Shown: positions 52,348 through 60,785 of the stretch, one piece after another | How positions within the stretch are numbered: the first letter of the stretch is position 1 | How the letters are laid out: every line of letters begins with the position of its first letter | Source: Streptomyces sp. SCSIO 75703 | GTDB taxonomy: Bacteria > Actinomycetota > Actinomycetes > Streptomycetales > Streptomycetaceae | Direction: 5' to 3' | Assembly (NCBI RefSeq): GCF_036607905.1 | Contig: NZ_CP144555.1 | Coordinates: forward strand, 1,054,001 to 1,118,000 | Length of the DNA stretch: 64,000 bases | Notes under the pieces: generated by a model | The model's input: the letters and a program-made list of their open reading frames with translations, nothing else | Databases searched by the model: none | Told to the model about the DNA's origin: nothing | Translations under genes and position numbers: made by a program

Positions 52348-52394
52348 CCTTCGGACAGGGCCCTCGACGGGCCCGGCGAGGGAGGGAGGACGCC

Positions 52395-53039
52395 ATGGCA
52401 GGGCCGCCGAGCGCCGCGCAGCGGCGGATCGTCGACGCCGCCGACCCGGTCACCGGACGGGTGCGCGGGACGCCCGCCCAGCTCGCCGCGCTGCTCAGGC
52501 GCGGCCTGGTCTTCCGCCATCCCCGGCCGCCGCACGACCACTTCCTCACCCCGGCCGGGCACCGTCTGCGCGAGGCCGCCGACGCCCCCGAGACCCCGGC
52601 GCCCGTACCGGCGGAGGACGGGGCGGCGGGCGGGGTGTTCGCGGCGCGGGTGGGCGGCGAGGAGCCGCTGTCCGGGGACGCGGCGGCGGCCCGGCTGCGC
52701 GAGGTGCGCGGCGCCTGGCAGGGGCTGCGGGAACTGCGCCGGATGACCCGGGCCGACGGCGCCACGGACCGGCCCTGCGACTGGGAGCGGACCCACCTCG
52801 TACGGGCCGCGGCGCTCGCGCTGGAGGCGGCCGGGCACACCCCGGCGCGCCCCGGCGGCGGGCCCGGGTACCGGGTGCGGGCGACGCCGCAGCCGGAGGC
52901 CGTCGCGGTGTACGAGGAGGACCCGGCGGCGCTCGCGGCCTGCGCGGCCACGCTGGCGGAGGCCGGCTGGCAGGCCGGGGAGCACACCGAGCCGCGCACC
53001 AGGGCGCGGTACCTGCTGGCGTCGCCCCGGCGGGCGTAG
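52395..53039 (+). CDS. Hypothetical protein
   Basis: A 214-residue protein I do not recognise beyond a Streptomyces-restricted feel. The first part resembles a short winged-helix or restriction-like module (TPAQLAALLRRGLVFRHPRPPHDHFLTPAGHRLREA), the middle is a Pro/Ala linker, and the second half has two helices (VRGAWQGLRELRRMTR, THLVRAAALALEAAG) and a C-terminal ACAATLAEAGWQ. No signal or membrane segment. The RBS GGAGGGAGGA supports the ATG at 52395, 47 bases after the phosphatase, so the two may be co-transcribed. Confidence 0.6.
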   Translation: MAGPPSAAQRRIVDAADPVTGRVRGTPAQLAALLRRGLVFRHPRPPHDHFLTPAGHRLREAADAPETPAPVPAEDGAAGGVFAARVGGEEPLSGDAAAARLREVRGAWQGLRELRRMTRADGATDRPCDWERTHLVRAAALALEAAGHTPARPGGGPGYRVRATPQPEAVAVYEEDPAALAACAATLAEAGWQAGEHTEPRTRARYLLASPRRA

Positions 53040-53216
53040 CGGGCGAGGGCGTGAGCCGGGATCGTGCGCGCGCCGTTCGCCGACCGTCCCGGGGAGGCCG
53101 CGACCGAGCCTTGTCCCCCTGCGCCCCCATCCCTCGGGACCGGTGATCCGGACGGCGGACGGCGGACGGCGTCGTCGCCGAGGTCGCGGGAGTGGGCGGT
53201 CCGAGGGGACGCCGGC

Positions 53217-53258
53217 GCCCCGTGGCCGGGCCGTGGGGCGACGGCCCGGCCACGGGGC
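53217..53258. terminator. Very strong hairpin between convergent genes
   Basis: An 18-bp perfect inverted repeat (GCCCCGTGGCCGGGCCGT / ACGGCCCGGCCACGGGGC) with a 6-base loop separates the hypothetical gene from the convergent permease. Confidence 0.85.
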
Positions 53259-53280
53259 GGACGGCGCGGTGCCGGGCCGG

Positions 53281-54666
53281 CTACCGGGTCGCGGCGGCCC
53301 GTCCCGGTCCGGCGATGTCCTCCGCCGCCTCCATCGGATGGGTCACGTCCTGCGCCTCCCGGCCCCGGCCGATGTGGTTGAAGACCAGGTTGAGCAGGAC
53401 GGCGGCCAGGCACCCGGTCGAGATGCCCGAATCCAGGATGATCTTCGCGTTCTCCGGGAACGCGTGGTAGAACTCCGGCGCCGCGATGGGCACGATGCCC
53501 ACCGCGAGGGAGACCGCCACGACCAGGACGTTGTTGTCCTTGTCCAGGCCGGCCCGGACCAGGGTCTGGATGCCGCTGGCCGCCACGGAGCCGAAGAGGA
53601 CGACCCCGGCGCCGCCCAGCACCGGGCGCGGGACGACGGCGATGAGCGAGGCCGCGACGGGACACAGGCCCATCAGCACCAGGAAGCCGCCGCCCGCCGC
53701 GACCACGAAGCGGCTGCGGATGCGGGTCATGGCGACCAGGCCGATGTTCTGGGCGAAGGCGCTGCACATGAAGCCGTTGAAGACGGGGCTGAGCGCGGAC
53801 CCGAGGGTGTCGGCGCGCAGCCCGGCGGCGATGGTCTTCTCGTCGGCCGGCCGGTCGACGATCTCGCCCAGCGCCAGCATGTCGGCGGTGGACTCGGTCA
53901 TCGAGACGATCATCACCACGCACATCGAGACGACGGCGGCGATCTGGAACTGCGGGGCGCCGAAGTGGAACGGCGTCGGGAAGCCGACGAGGGCGGCGTC
54001 GGCGACCGGGGCGAAGTCGGTCGCGCCGAACGGGATGGCGATCACCGTGCCCGCGACCAGGCCGAGCAGCACGGCGATCTGCTTGACGAAGCCGCGGGTG
54101 AAGCGGCGCAGCAGCAGGACGATGAGCAGGGTGATCCCGGCGAGGCCGAGGTTGGTGGCCGAGCCGTAGTCGGCGGCGGTGGCGCTGGCCCCCTGGGCCC
54201 AGCCGAAGGCGACGGGCAGGAGGGATATCCCGATGAGGGTGATCACCGTGCCGGTGACGACGGGCGGGAAGAAGCGGATCGCCTTGCAGAAGACCGGCGC
54301 GGCGAGGAAGCCGAGGAGCCCGGCCACGATGACCGCGCCGAAGATGACCGGCAGCGCGTCGGACGGGTCGTCGGTGGCGGCGACGATCGCCGTCATGGGG
54401 GCGACCCCGGCGAAGGTGACGCCGTTGACGAAGGGCAGGCGGGCACCGATCTTCCAGATGCCGAGGGTCTGCAGGAAGGTGGCGAGGCCCGCGGTGAACA
54501 GGCAGGCGCCGGTGAGGAAGGTCAGTTCGCCGGCGGACAGTCCGATCGCGGCGCCCACGATGAGGGGCGGTGCGACGACTCCGGCGTACATGGCGGCCAC
54601 GTGCTGGAGGCCGGTCGTCGCCATTTTCAGGGCGGGGAGTTTTTCGTCAACAGGGTGGTCGGCCAC
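53281..54666 (-). CDS. NCS2-family nucleobase:cation symporter (urate/xanthine permease)
   Basis: A 461-residue transporter of the NCS2/NAT family. Diagnostic segments are MATTGLQHVAAMYAGVVAPPL near the start, GTVITLIGISLLPVAFGWAQG, and the NAT signature region SMTESTADMLALGEIVDRP, followed by GFMCSAFAQNIGLVAMTRIRSR. NCS2 members with TES in this place usually carry urate or xanthine. It is last in a minus-strand run with urate oxidase and 8-oxoguanine deaminase, so import of urate or xanthine for degradation is the obvious role. 296 bases separate it from the deaminase gene. Confidence 0.9.
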   Translation of the reverse strand: MADHPVDEKLPALKMATTGLQHVAAMYAGVVAPPLIVGAAIGLSAGELTFLTGACLFTAGLATFLQTLGIWKIGARLPFVNGVTFAGVAPMTAIVAATDDPSDALPVIFGAVIVAGLLGFLAAPVFCKAIRFFPPVVTGTVITLIGISLLPVAFGWAQGASATAADYGSATNLGLAGITLLIVLLLRRFTRGFVKQIAVLLGLVAGTVIAIPFGATDFAPVADAALVGFPTPFHFGAPQFQIAAVVSMCVVMIVSMTESTADMLALGEIVDRPADEKTIAAGLRADTLGSALSPVFNGFMCSAFAQNIGLVAMTRIRSRFVVAAGGGFLVLMGLCPVAASLIAVVPRPVLGGAGVVLFGSVAASGIQTLVRAGLDKDNNVLVVAVSLAVGIVPIAAPEFYHAFPENAKIILDSGISTGCLAAVLLNLVFNHIGRGREAQDVTHPMEAAEDIAGPGRAAATR

Positions 54667-54962
54667 GGCGGCGTCCCTCCGGTCGGTTACACGTCGTCGT
54701 CGACGTGGGTGTCAGGGAGGTGGTGCGGTGGGCATGAGGGAGTGCCTCCCGCTTCCGGCGGGTGCCGGGGCGCGGGGAGGGCCCGGGACGGCCCGTTCCG
54801 GCGGAACGGGGACCGGCTCCGGAGCGCGTGCGGGCGCACGCCTCCGGAGACGGCCGCCGAGGACCCCGCTCGGGTCCAGGGCTGCCGGCCGGGAGCCGTC
54901 CCTCCCGGCCGGAGTCCGCGGGTGCGGTCGCGCGGCGTCGGCCGCGCGGGTGCGGGTTCCCG

Positions 54963-56348
54963 TCAGTCCCCCGCCGCGACGCGTGCCAGGCGCCGCGCCT
55001 GGTCGCGGGTGGTACGGGCGACGGCGTCCTCGTCCACGGTCAGGAGGCGTCCGTCGGCCACGATGCGCCGTCCGTCGACGAAGGAGGCGGTGACCGGCGC
55101 GGCGGCGCCGAGGACGAGCGCGGCCACCGGGTCGGCGATCGAGGCGTGGGCGAGGGTGTCCATCCGCCACACCACGAGGTCGGCCAGCTTGCCGGGTTCG
55201 AGGGAGCCGGTGTCGGCGGCCCGGCCGAGGACCCGTGCCCCGCCGTGGGTGCCGAGGCGCAGGGCGCGGCGGGCGGTGAGAGCGCCCTCGCGGTGGGCGC
55301 CGAGCCGGTTGATGAGCAGGGCGTTGCGCAGTTCGGTGTGGAGTTCGCCGGACTCGTTGGAGGCGGTGCCGTCGACGCCGAGGCCGACCGGGACGCCGGC
55401 CGCGAGGAGGTCGGGGACGCGGGCGATGCCGGCGGCGAGGCGGGCGTTGGAGGAGGGGCAGTGGGCGACGCCGGTGCCGGTGCGGGCGAAGGCGGCGATG
55501 TCGGCGTCGCTCATGTGGACGCAGTGGGCCATCCACACGTCCTCCCCGAGCCAGCCGGTGGAGGCGAGGTAGTCGGTGGGCCCCATGCCGAACCGCTCCC
55601 GGCAGAAGGCGTCCTCCTCGACGGTCTCCGAGCCGTGGGTGTGCAGGCGGACGCCGAGCCGGCGGGCCAGTTCGGCGGAGTGGCGCAGCAGGTCGGTGGA
55701 GACGGAGAAGGGCGAGCAGGGGGCGACGGCGACCTGGACCATGGCGTCCGGGGACGGGTCGTGGTGGGCGCGGACGGTGTCCTCGGTGGCGGCGAGCGCG
55801 CCGTCCAGGCTCTCCACGGCGAAGTCCGGCGGCAGCCCGCCGTCGGAGGCGCCGAGGTCCATGGAGCCGCGGGCGAGGGTGAAGCGGACGCCGGTCTCGC
55901 GGGCGGCGCGGACCAGGGCGCCGGACAGGTCGCCGGCGCCGCGCGGGAAGACGTAGTGGTGGTCCATGGCGGTGGTGACGCCGCCGCGGGCCATCATGGC
56001 CAGGGAGCCCTGGGCGGCGGCATGGACCATGGGCTCGTCGATCCGCGCCCAGGTGGGGTAGAGCGCGACCAGCCAGTCGAAGAGGTGGTGGTCGGTGGCG
56101 AGGCCGCGGGTGAGCCACTGGTAGAAGTGGTGGTGGGTGTTGACGAGGCCCGGGGTGACCAGGTGACCGGTGGCGTCGATCCGCTCCACCACGTTCTCCA
56201 GGTCCGCGGGGGCCGGTCCGGGTCCGACGGACTCGATCCTGTTGCCCGCGACGACGACGTGGCCCGAGGCGTACTCGGTGTCGTCCGCGTCGACGGTCGC
56301 GACGGCGCCGTTCTCGATGACGGTGCGCTCGGCTGCCGATGGGGCCAT
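54963..56348 (-). CDS. 8-oxoguanine deaminase (amidohydrolase)
   Basis: A 461-residue metal-dependent amidohydrolase of the TrzN/8-oxoguanine deaminase group. Metal and substrate residues: NTHHHFYQWLTRGLA (two metal histidines), HTHGSETVEEDAFC, WMAHCVHMSDADI and GLGVDGTASNESG (metal Asp). The pairing TRGLATDHHLFDWL is characteristic of 8-oxoguanine deaminases, which yield urate, and the gene lies between urate oxidase and a urate-type permease. The start ATG at 56348 follows AAGGAAGCGCC. It feeds damaged-guanine bases into the same urate pathway. Confidence 0.87.
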   Translation of the reverse strand: MAPSAAERTVIENGAVATVDADDTEYASGHVVVAGNRIESVGPGPAPADLENVVERIDATGHLVTPGLVNTHHHFYQWLTRGLATDHHLFDWLVALYPTWARIDEPMVHAAAQGSLAMMARGGVTTAMDHHYVFPRGAGDLSGALVRAARETGVRFTLARGSMDLGASDGGLPPDFAVESLDGALAATEDTVRAHHDPSPDAMVQVAVAPCSPFSVSTDLLRHSAELARRLGVRLHTHGSETVEEDAFCRERFGMGPTDYLASTGWLGEDVWMAHCVHMSDADIAAFARTGTGVAHCPSSNARLAAGIARVPDLLAAGVPVGLGVDGTASNESGELHTELRNALLINRLGAHREGALTARRALRLGTHGGARVLGRAADTGSLEPGKLADLVVWRMDTLAHASIADPVAALVLGAAAPVTASFVDGRRIVADGRLLTVDEDAVARTTRDQARRLARVAAGD

Positions 56349-56580
56349 GGCGCTTCCTTGTCTTTCGGTGGGGGCCCGTGGTGTGTGGGTCCACGGGGAG
56401 GGCACGGCAGGACCCTGGTGGAGTTGAGTGCCGGAACCGTGCTGCGACTCCGGGTGCCGAAGGGGACAGGGCGAAGGGGTGCGGGCGGGGAGGACGGGCG
56501 GTGGGGCGCGCGCCCCCGGTGCCGGGAGGGCTGGCGGGCCGGGGACGCGCGGCCGGGTCGTCGGCCGGGGCCGGCCGGGG

Positions 56581-57507
56581 TCAGAGGTTGGTGAGGTCGG
56601 ACGGGATGCGGGCCTCGCAGCCCTCACGGAGCACGGTGCCCTCGATCAGGCCGTAGGGCCGGTCGGCGGCGAAGTAGACCTCGTTGTCGTTCTTGAGGCC
56701 GAAGGGCTCCAGGTCCACCAGGAAGTGGTGGCTGTTGGGGAGGGAGAAGCGGACCTCGTCGATCTCCGCGCGGTGGTCGATGATCCGGGTGCCCATCTGG
56801 AACAGCGTCTGCTGCAGGGAGAGCGAGTAGGTCTCCGCGAACGCCTGGAGCAGGTGGGTGCGGGCCGCGGCGTAGGACGCGTCCCAGTCGGGCGCCTCCT
56901 GGTCGTCGCCGGTCCAGTTGAACCGCCAGCGGCCGTGCACGGAGGTGGCGAGGATGCGGTCGTACGCCTCCTTGAGGGTGGTGTAGTCGTCCTTGACGTA
57001 CCCCCAGAACTCGGAGTCGGTGGAGTTCATCACCGTGAGGTCCTTGAGGCCGGAGACGACTTCCCAGCGGTCGCCGTCGTAGGTGACCTGGGCGAGGCGG
57101 ACCTCCTGGCCGCGGCGGGCGAAGGAGTGGCCGCCGGCCTCGTCGCCGCCGGCGCCGATGCGCTCCCAGGCGTACTCCTCGACGCGGACGCGGGCCCGGT
57201 GGATGGCGTCCTGCCAGGTGACGAAGTGCCGGGCGAGGTGGATGGCGAACTGCTCGGGAGAGGCGACGCCGTGTTCCTTGGCGAAGGCGAACACCGTGTT
57301 CTTGGTGGTGTCGGTCGGCAGGACGTGGGCGTTGGAGCCGGAGCGGTGGACGTCCTCCATGTCCCCGGAGAGGGCGATGGAGACGTTGAGGTCCCGGATG
57401 TGGTGGGTGGCGCCGTTCCGCGTGATCCTGACGACTCGGTTCTCGGCCTTGCCGTACTGGTTCTGGCCCAGGACGACAGGGCTGGACGAGCGGGACTGGA
57501 CGGTCAT
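56581..57507 (-). CDS. pucL: Urate oxidase (uricase)
   Basis: Cofactor-free oxidation of urate to 5-hydroxyisourate. The 308-residue sequence has both T-fold units and the active-site segments: NQYGKAENRVVRI (catalytic Lys), VLPTDTTKNTVFAFA (catalytic Thr), VSGLKDLTVMNSTDSEFWGY (Phe and Arg region) and SLPNSHHFLVDL (His and Asn near the C-terminus). It lacks the terminal SRL peroxisomal signal, as expected in bacteria. The ATG at 57507 has GAGGGAG upstream. The gap to uraH is 4 bases, so uraD, uraH and pucL form an operon in pathway-reversed order. Confidence 0.96.
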   Translation of the reverse strand: MTVQSRSSSPVVLGQNQYGKAENRVVRITRNGATHHIRDLNVSIALSGDMEDVHRSGSNAHVLPTDTTKNTVFAFAKEHGVASPEQFAIHLARHFVTWQDAIHRARVRVEEYAWERIGAGGDEAGGHSFARRGQEVRLAQVTYDGDRWEVVSGLKDLTVMNSTDSEFWGYVKDDYTTLKEAYDRILATSVHGRWRFNWTGDDQEAPDWDASYAAARTHLLQAFAETYSLSLQQTLFQMGTRIIDHRAEIDEVRFSLPNSHHFLVDLEPFGLKNDNEVYFAADRPYGLIEGTVLREGCEARIPSDLTNL

Positions 57508-57511
57508 GTAG

Positions 57512-57913
57512 CTAGCTCCCTCGGTATACGGAGTAGCCGAACGGGTTGAGCAGCAGCGGTACGTGGTAGTGCTCGCCGGGGCGGACGGCGAAGGCGACGT
57601 CCACCTCCGGGAAGAACACGTCGTCGGCACCGCTGTCCCGATGCGCGGGGGCGTCCTGCTGTGGATCGGCTCGCTTCTTCTCGACGAAGTACGGCTCCAC
57701 GGCGAAGCCGAGCCGTACGTGGGTGGTGCCCTCCGGCGGTGCCGGGAGGTCCTTGCAGCGCCCGTCCGCGTCGGTCGCGGAACCGCCGAGGTCCTGCCAG
57801 GGCGCGTTCCGGCCGGTCCGGGCGCTGAGGCGGACGGCGACGCCGCGGGCGGGGCTTCCGGTGCTGGTGTCCAGGACGTGCGTGGACACGGAGGCGGTGG
57901 TCTCGGTGCTCAT
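57512..57913 (-). CDS. uraH: 5-hydroxyisourate hydrolase
   Basis: Transthyretin-like protein of 133 residues that hydrolyses 5-hydroxyisourate to OHCU. It has the family hallmarks VSTHVLDTSTGSPARGVAV (catalytic His), the central FFPEVDVAF and the invariant C-terminal YRGS, plus HYHVPLLLNPFGYSVYRGS with the second His. An insertion of about 20 residues (KRADPQQDAPAHRDSGADD) lies before FFPEV, longer than in many homologues. It is the middle gene of the uraD-uraH-pucL operon. Confidence 0.95.
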   Translation of the reverse strand: MSTETTASVSTHVLDTSTGSPARGVAVRLSARTGRNAPWQDLGGSATDADGRCKDLPAPPEGTTHVRLGFAVEPYFVEKKRADPQQDAPAHRDSGADDVFFPEVDVAFAVRPGEHYHVPLLLNPFGYSVYRGS

Positions 57914-57975
57914 GCGGTGCGGTTCCCTCGTACGACGGTGGATCGGGCGGGTGGGCGGGGGCGGGCCGGGCCGGG

Positions 57976-58485
57976 TCAGGCGGTGCCCAGGAGCCGGGCC
58001 AGCCGGACGCGGTTGATCCTGCCGAGTTCGGCGCGGACGACGTCCCGTTCCCGGTCCGGCGTGTTGCCGATCCGTTCCCGGGCGGCGTCCCGCATCTGCT
58101 CACCGGTCCGCCCGGTGGCGCAGATCAGGAACACGTGGCCGAACTTCTCCTGGTAGGCCAGGTTCAGTTCGAGCATCTCCGCCTTGAGCGCGGCGGAGGC
58201 CCCCGTCATGCCCGACTGCTCCCGGGCGGAGACCGGGTCGCCCGGGGCGGGGCGGCCGATCGGCGGGTGGGCGGCCATCGCCTCGGCGAGGTCGTCCCTC
58301 GTCAGGTCGGCCGTGGCGGCGTCGCTGGCGGTGTACAGGTCTTCCGGGGTGGTGCAGGGCCGGGCGTCGAGCAGTCGCCGGACCCAGGCGGTGCAGGCGC
58401 ATGCCTCGCGGAGTTCGGCTTCCGCCGCGGACTCGTCGAGGGCGTTGAACCGGGCCAGGCCCGGTGGCAGGGAAAAGGACGTCAC
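57976..58485 (-). CDS. uraD: 2-oxo-4-hydroxy-4-carboxy-5-ureidoimidazoline (OHCU) decarboxylase
   Basis: Stereospecific decarboxylation of OHCU to S-allantoin, the last step before allB. The 169-residue helical protein shows AHPPIGRP (catalytic His), the SAREQSGMTGAS segment and LNLAYQEKFGHVFLICATGRT, the OHCU-binding signature. It heads the urate operon. The promoter upstream holds TCAAC-N5-GTTGA, the same palindrome as at allB and aceB, suggesting shared control. Confidence 0.94.
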   Translation of the reverse strand: MTSFSLPPGLARFNALDESAAEAELREACACTAWVRRLLDARPCTTPEDLYTASDAATADLTRDDLAEAMAAHPPIGRPAPGDPVSAREQSGMTGASAALKAEMLELNLAYQEKFGHVFLICATGRTGEQMRDAARERIGNTPDRERDVVRAELGRINRVRLARLLGTA

Positions 58486-58524
58486 GGGAATCCTCCGTGG
58501 CGGGGTGCTGAACGGGCGTGCCGA

Positions 58525-58566
58525 TAGCTAACGCCCTCCGACCCGACCCGTCAACAGTTTGTTGAA
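58525..58566 (-). promoter_or_regulatory. uraD promoter with TCAAC-N5-GTTGA operator
   Basis: On the minus strand TTGACG (58554-58549), 18 bases and TAGCTA (58530-58525) form a promoter. The palindrome TCAAC-AGTTT-GTTGA (58551-58565) overlaps the -35, as the equivalent palindrome does at aceB. Confidence 0.68.
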
Positions 58567-58580
58567 AACTCGGAAACAGC

Positions 58581-58613
58581 GGCGCCGCCGCCCCGGGTCC
58601 GGGCGGCGGCGCC
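58581..58613 (-). terminator. Strong hairpin after the HTH gene
   Basis: GGCGCCGCCGCCC and GGGCGGCGGCGCC form a 13-bp perfect stem with a 7-base loop, 22 bases past the stop of the HTH gene; it isolates the regulator unit from the urate operon. Confidence 0.75.
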
Positions 58614-58635
58614 GTCATCTCCGCGTTCTCGCTGG

Positions 58636-59004
58636 TCAGTTGCCCTTTTCGCGGTTGAGGTAGTTGTAGACGGTGAAGCGGCTGACGCCGAGGGCGCTCG
58701 CGACGGTCTCGACGCCGTGCCGCACCGAGAAGGCGCCGCGCGCCTCCAGGCTCCGTACGACCTCCTGTTTGGCCTTGCGGTCCAGTTCGGCGAGGGGTCT
58801 GCCCTTGCGGCGCTCCATCGCGGCCAGGATGTGGTCCAGGGAGTCGGCGAGTTGCGGCAGCCGCACGGCGACGACGTCGGCGCCCTGCCAGGAGAGCACG
58901 ACGTCGTCGCGGCCGGCCTCGTCCGGCGGGAGCATCTCGCCGCCCATCGCGTCCACCAGGGGCTTCACGGCGGCGATGAAGGACTCCTCCCCGGGGCCGG
59001 TCAC
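58636..59004 (-). CDS. Helix-turn-helix regulator with YheO/DauR-type C-terminal domain
   Basis: A 122-residue protein. The C-terminal half, KQEVVRSLEARGAFSVRHGVETVASALGVSRFTVYNYLNREK (in parts, about 80-120), is the DNA-binding domain of YheO/DauR-like regulators. The N-terminal 70 residues (FIAAVKPLVDAMGGEMLPPDEAGRDDVVLSW in parts) are a reduced sensor without the full PAS-like domain. It lies upstream of the urate operon on the same strand and may regulate it. Its start overlaps the stop of the upstream small gene by 4 bases. Confidence 0.75.
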   Translation of the reverse strand: MTGPGEESFIAAVKPLVDAMGGEMLPPDEAGRDDVVLSWQGADVVAVRLPQLADSLDHILAAMERRKGRPLAELDRKAKQEVVRSLEARGAFSVRHGVETVASALGVSRFTVYNYLNREKGN

Positions 59005-59252
59005 CGTCCGTCCTCCTCGGCCACGTTGACCTGGAGCGAGATGCGGGTGGCGCCGGCCCCCAGGGAGCGGCGGAGCATCGCGTCCACGGCGGTGAGGACC
59101 GCGTCGGCCTCGCCCTCGGCGGTGTTGCCGAAGGGGCCGACGTCGACGGCGTCCAGTCCGGCGGTCTCCACGACCTCGCGGGCGACCACCGCGTGCGCGG
59201 GCGCCTCGTCGAGGTCGAAGGGTTCGGTCGTGAACTCCACTCTCAAACGCAC
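59001..59252 (-). CDS. MTH1187/YkoF-like (thiamine-binding superfamily) small protein
   Basis: An 83-residue ferredoxin-like protein. The pattern LRVEFTTEPFD, GPFGNTAEGEADAVLTAVDAMLRRSLGAGATRISLQVNV matches the MTH1187/YkoF thiamine-binding superfamily, whose members are small ligand-binding proteins. Its job next to urate genes is unknown; it could be a ligand sensor for the overlapping HTH protein (inference). The ATG at 59252 and the overlap with the next gene indicate a two-gene unit. Confidence 0.6.
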   Translation of the reverse strand: MRLRVEFTTEPFDLDEAPAHAVVAREVVETAGLDAVDVGPFGNTAEGEADAVLTAVDAMLRRSLGAGATRISLQVNVAEEDGR

Positions 59253-59431
59253 TGCGCCCCCATCACTGGACCGGCCTGCACTGCTCCCCGGCCGGGTGGC
59301 CGAGCGGGCGCGCCCGGGGCGTTCCCCGGCCGCTGGGGCACGACCTTAACGGACTCCCCCGGGGTCTCGAATCCGGTACGCGGAAGGGAGTTTCCGCCCC
59401 GATGCCGGCGGTCGGGGGCGCCGCGCGCGGC

Positions 59432-60658
59432 TCACCGGCCCCGGGAGGCGAGGCCGTGCCGCTCGATCACGTGCCCGACGATGTGCTCGGCGATCGCCAG
59501 GGACGAGGTCGCCCCGGGCGACGGGGCGTTGCGCAGGTGCGTGACCGGCCCGGTGTGCTGGACGACGAAGTCGTCGACGAGACGTCCGTCGCGCCCGAGG
59601 GCCTGGGCGCGGATGCCGCGTGGCAGGCGGGTGAAGGCGGCCCCCTCGACGGCGGGGACGTAACGCGCCGCCTCCCGCAGGAAGCGCCCCGTGGAGAGCA
59701 CGCCGCGCAGTTCGCGCCGGGCCCCGGCGAGGTTGCCCGCGGCGAAGCGCCAGAAGCCGGGGTCGGCGGCCACCGCCAGCGTGTCGCGGACGTCGACGCC
59801 GAGCCCCCGGTAGACCTCCCGGGAGAAGGACAGGAAGGCGTTCGGGCCGACGGTCATCGCGCCGTCCACCCGCTTGGTGAGGTGGACGCCGAGGAACGGG
59901 TACGCCGGATCGGGCACGGGGTAGACCAGTCCGCGGGTGAGGGCGCCGAAGCGGGGTTCGAGGAGCAGGTACTGCCCGAGGAAGGGCACGATCGACGGGG
60001 ACGGACCGGCCCCGGAGCGCCGGGCCAGCCGGTCGGACTGGAGTCCCGCGCAGGCGATCACGTGGTCGAAGCGCTCCTCGCCCTGCCGGGTGCGGACGGT
60101 GGCGCCCCCGCCGGGCGCCGCCCCGGCGGCGACGACCTCGACGCCGAGCCGGACCCGCGTCCCGGCGCGTTCGGCGTCGGCGACGAGCGCGCGGGTGACC
60201 GCGGCGTAGTCGACGATCGCGGTGTCCGGCGAGTACAGGGCCGCGATCCCGCGTGCCTCCGGTTCGATCTCGCGCAGTCCGGCCCCGTCGACGAGGCGGA
60301 CGCCGGGGACGCCGTTGCGCCTCGCCCGCTCGTGGATCGCCGCCAGGCGCCCGCGTTCCGTCTCGTCGAGGGCGACGACGACCTTGCCGCAGCGCTCATA
60401 GGGGATGCCTCGCTCGGCCGTGTACTGCGCCAGGAGGCGCACGCCGCGGCGGCACAGCCGGGCCTTCAGCCCGCCGGGTTCGTAGTAGAGCCCGGCGTGC
60501 ACGACACCGGAGTTGTGCCCGCTCTGGTGGGCGGCCGGCGCGCGCTCCTTCTCGAAGAGCACCACCTCCGCGTCCGGCAGCCGCCGGTTCACCTCCCGGA
60601 CGACCGCGGCACCGATGATGCCGCCGCCGACGACCGCGAGACGTCGCCTCTGGCCCAT
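59432..60658 (-). CDS. lhgO: L-2-hydroxyglutarate oxidase
   Basis: A 408-residue FAD-dependent DAO-fold enzyme that oxidises L-2-hydroxyglutarate to 2-oxoglutarate. FAD motif LAVVGGGIIGAAVVREV (residues 8-24), FEKE, then the LhgO signature QSGHNSGVVHAGLYYEPGGLKARLCRRG, GQYLLLEP and VYPVPDPAYPFLGVHLTKRVDG, with the C-terminal HLRNAPSPGATSSLAIAEHIV. These leave little doubt about the subfamily. It appears to be transcribed alone. In bacteria LhgO links glutarate or lysine breakdown to respiration. Confidence 0.92.
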   Translation of the reverse strand: MGQRRRLAVVGGGIIGAAVVREVNRRLPDAEVVLFEKERAPAAHQSGHNSGVVHAGLYYEPGGLKARLCRRGVRLLAQYTAERGIPYERCGKVVVALDETERGRLAAIHERARRNGVPGVRLVDGAGLREIEPEARGIAALYSPDTAIVDYAAVTRALVADAERAGTRVRLGVEVVAAGAAPGGGATVRTRQGEERFDHVIACAGLQSDRLARRSGAGPSPSIVPFLGQYLLLEPRFGALTRGLVYPVPDPAYPFLGVHLTKRVDGAMTVGPNAFLSFSREVYRGLGVDVRDTLAVAADPGFWRFAAGNLAGARRELRGVLSTGRFLREAARYVPAVEGAAFTRLPRGIRAQALGRDGRLVDDFVVQHTGPVTHLRNAPSPGATSSLAIAEHIVGHVIERHGLASRGR

Positions 60659-60785
60659 GCGCTTCCTCCCGGTGGCAGGCCCGCTTGACGGGCACCCGGC
60701 CCGTCCGGCGGACTACCCGCGGACCAGCATGCGCGAAACGGCGCTCCGGGCTCGACGGCGTGACCGTTGCACCCCCGCGTCGCGG

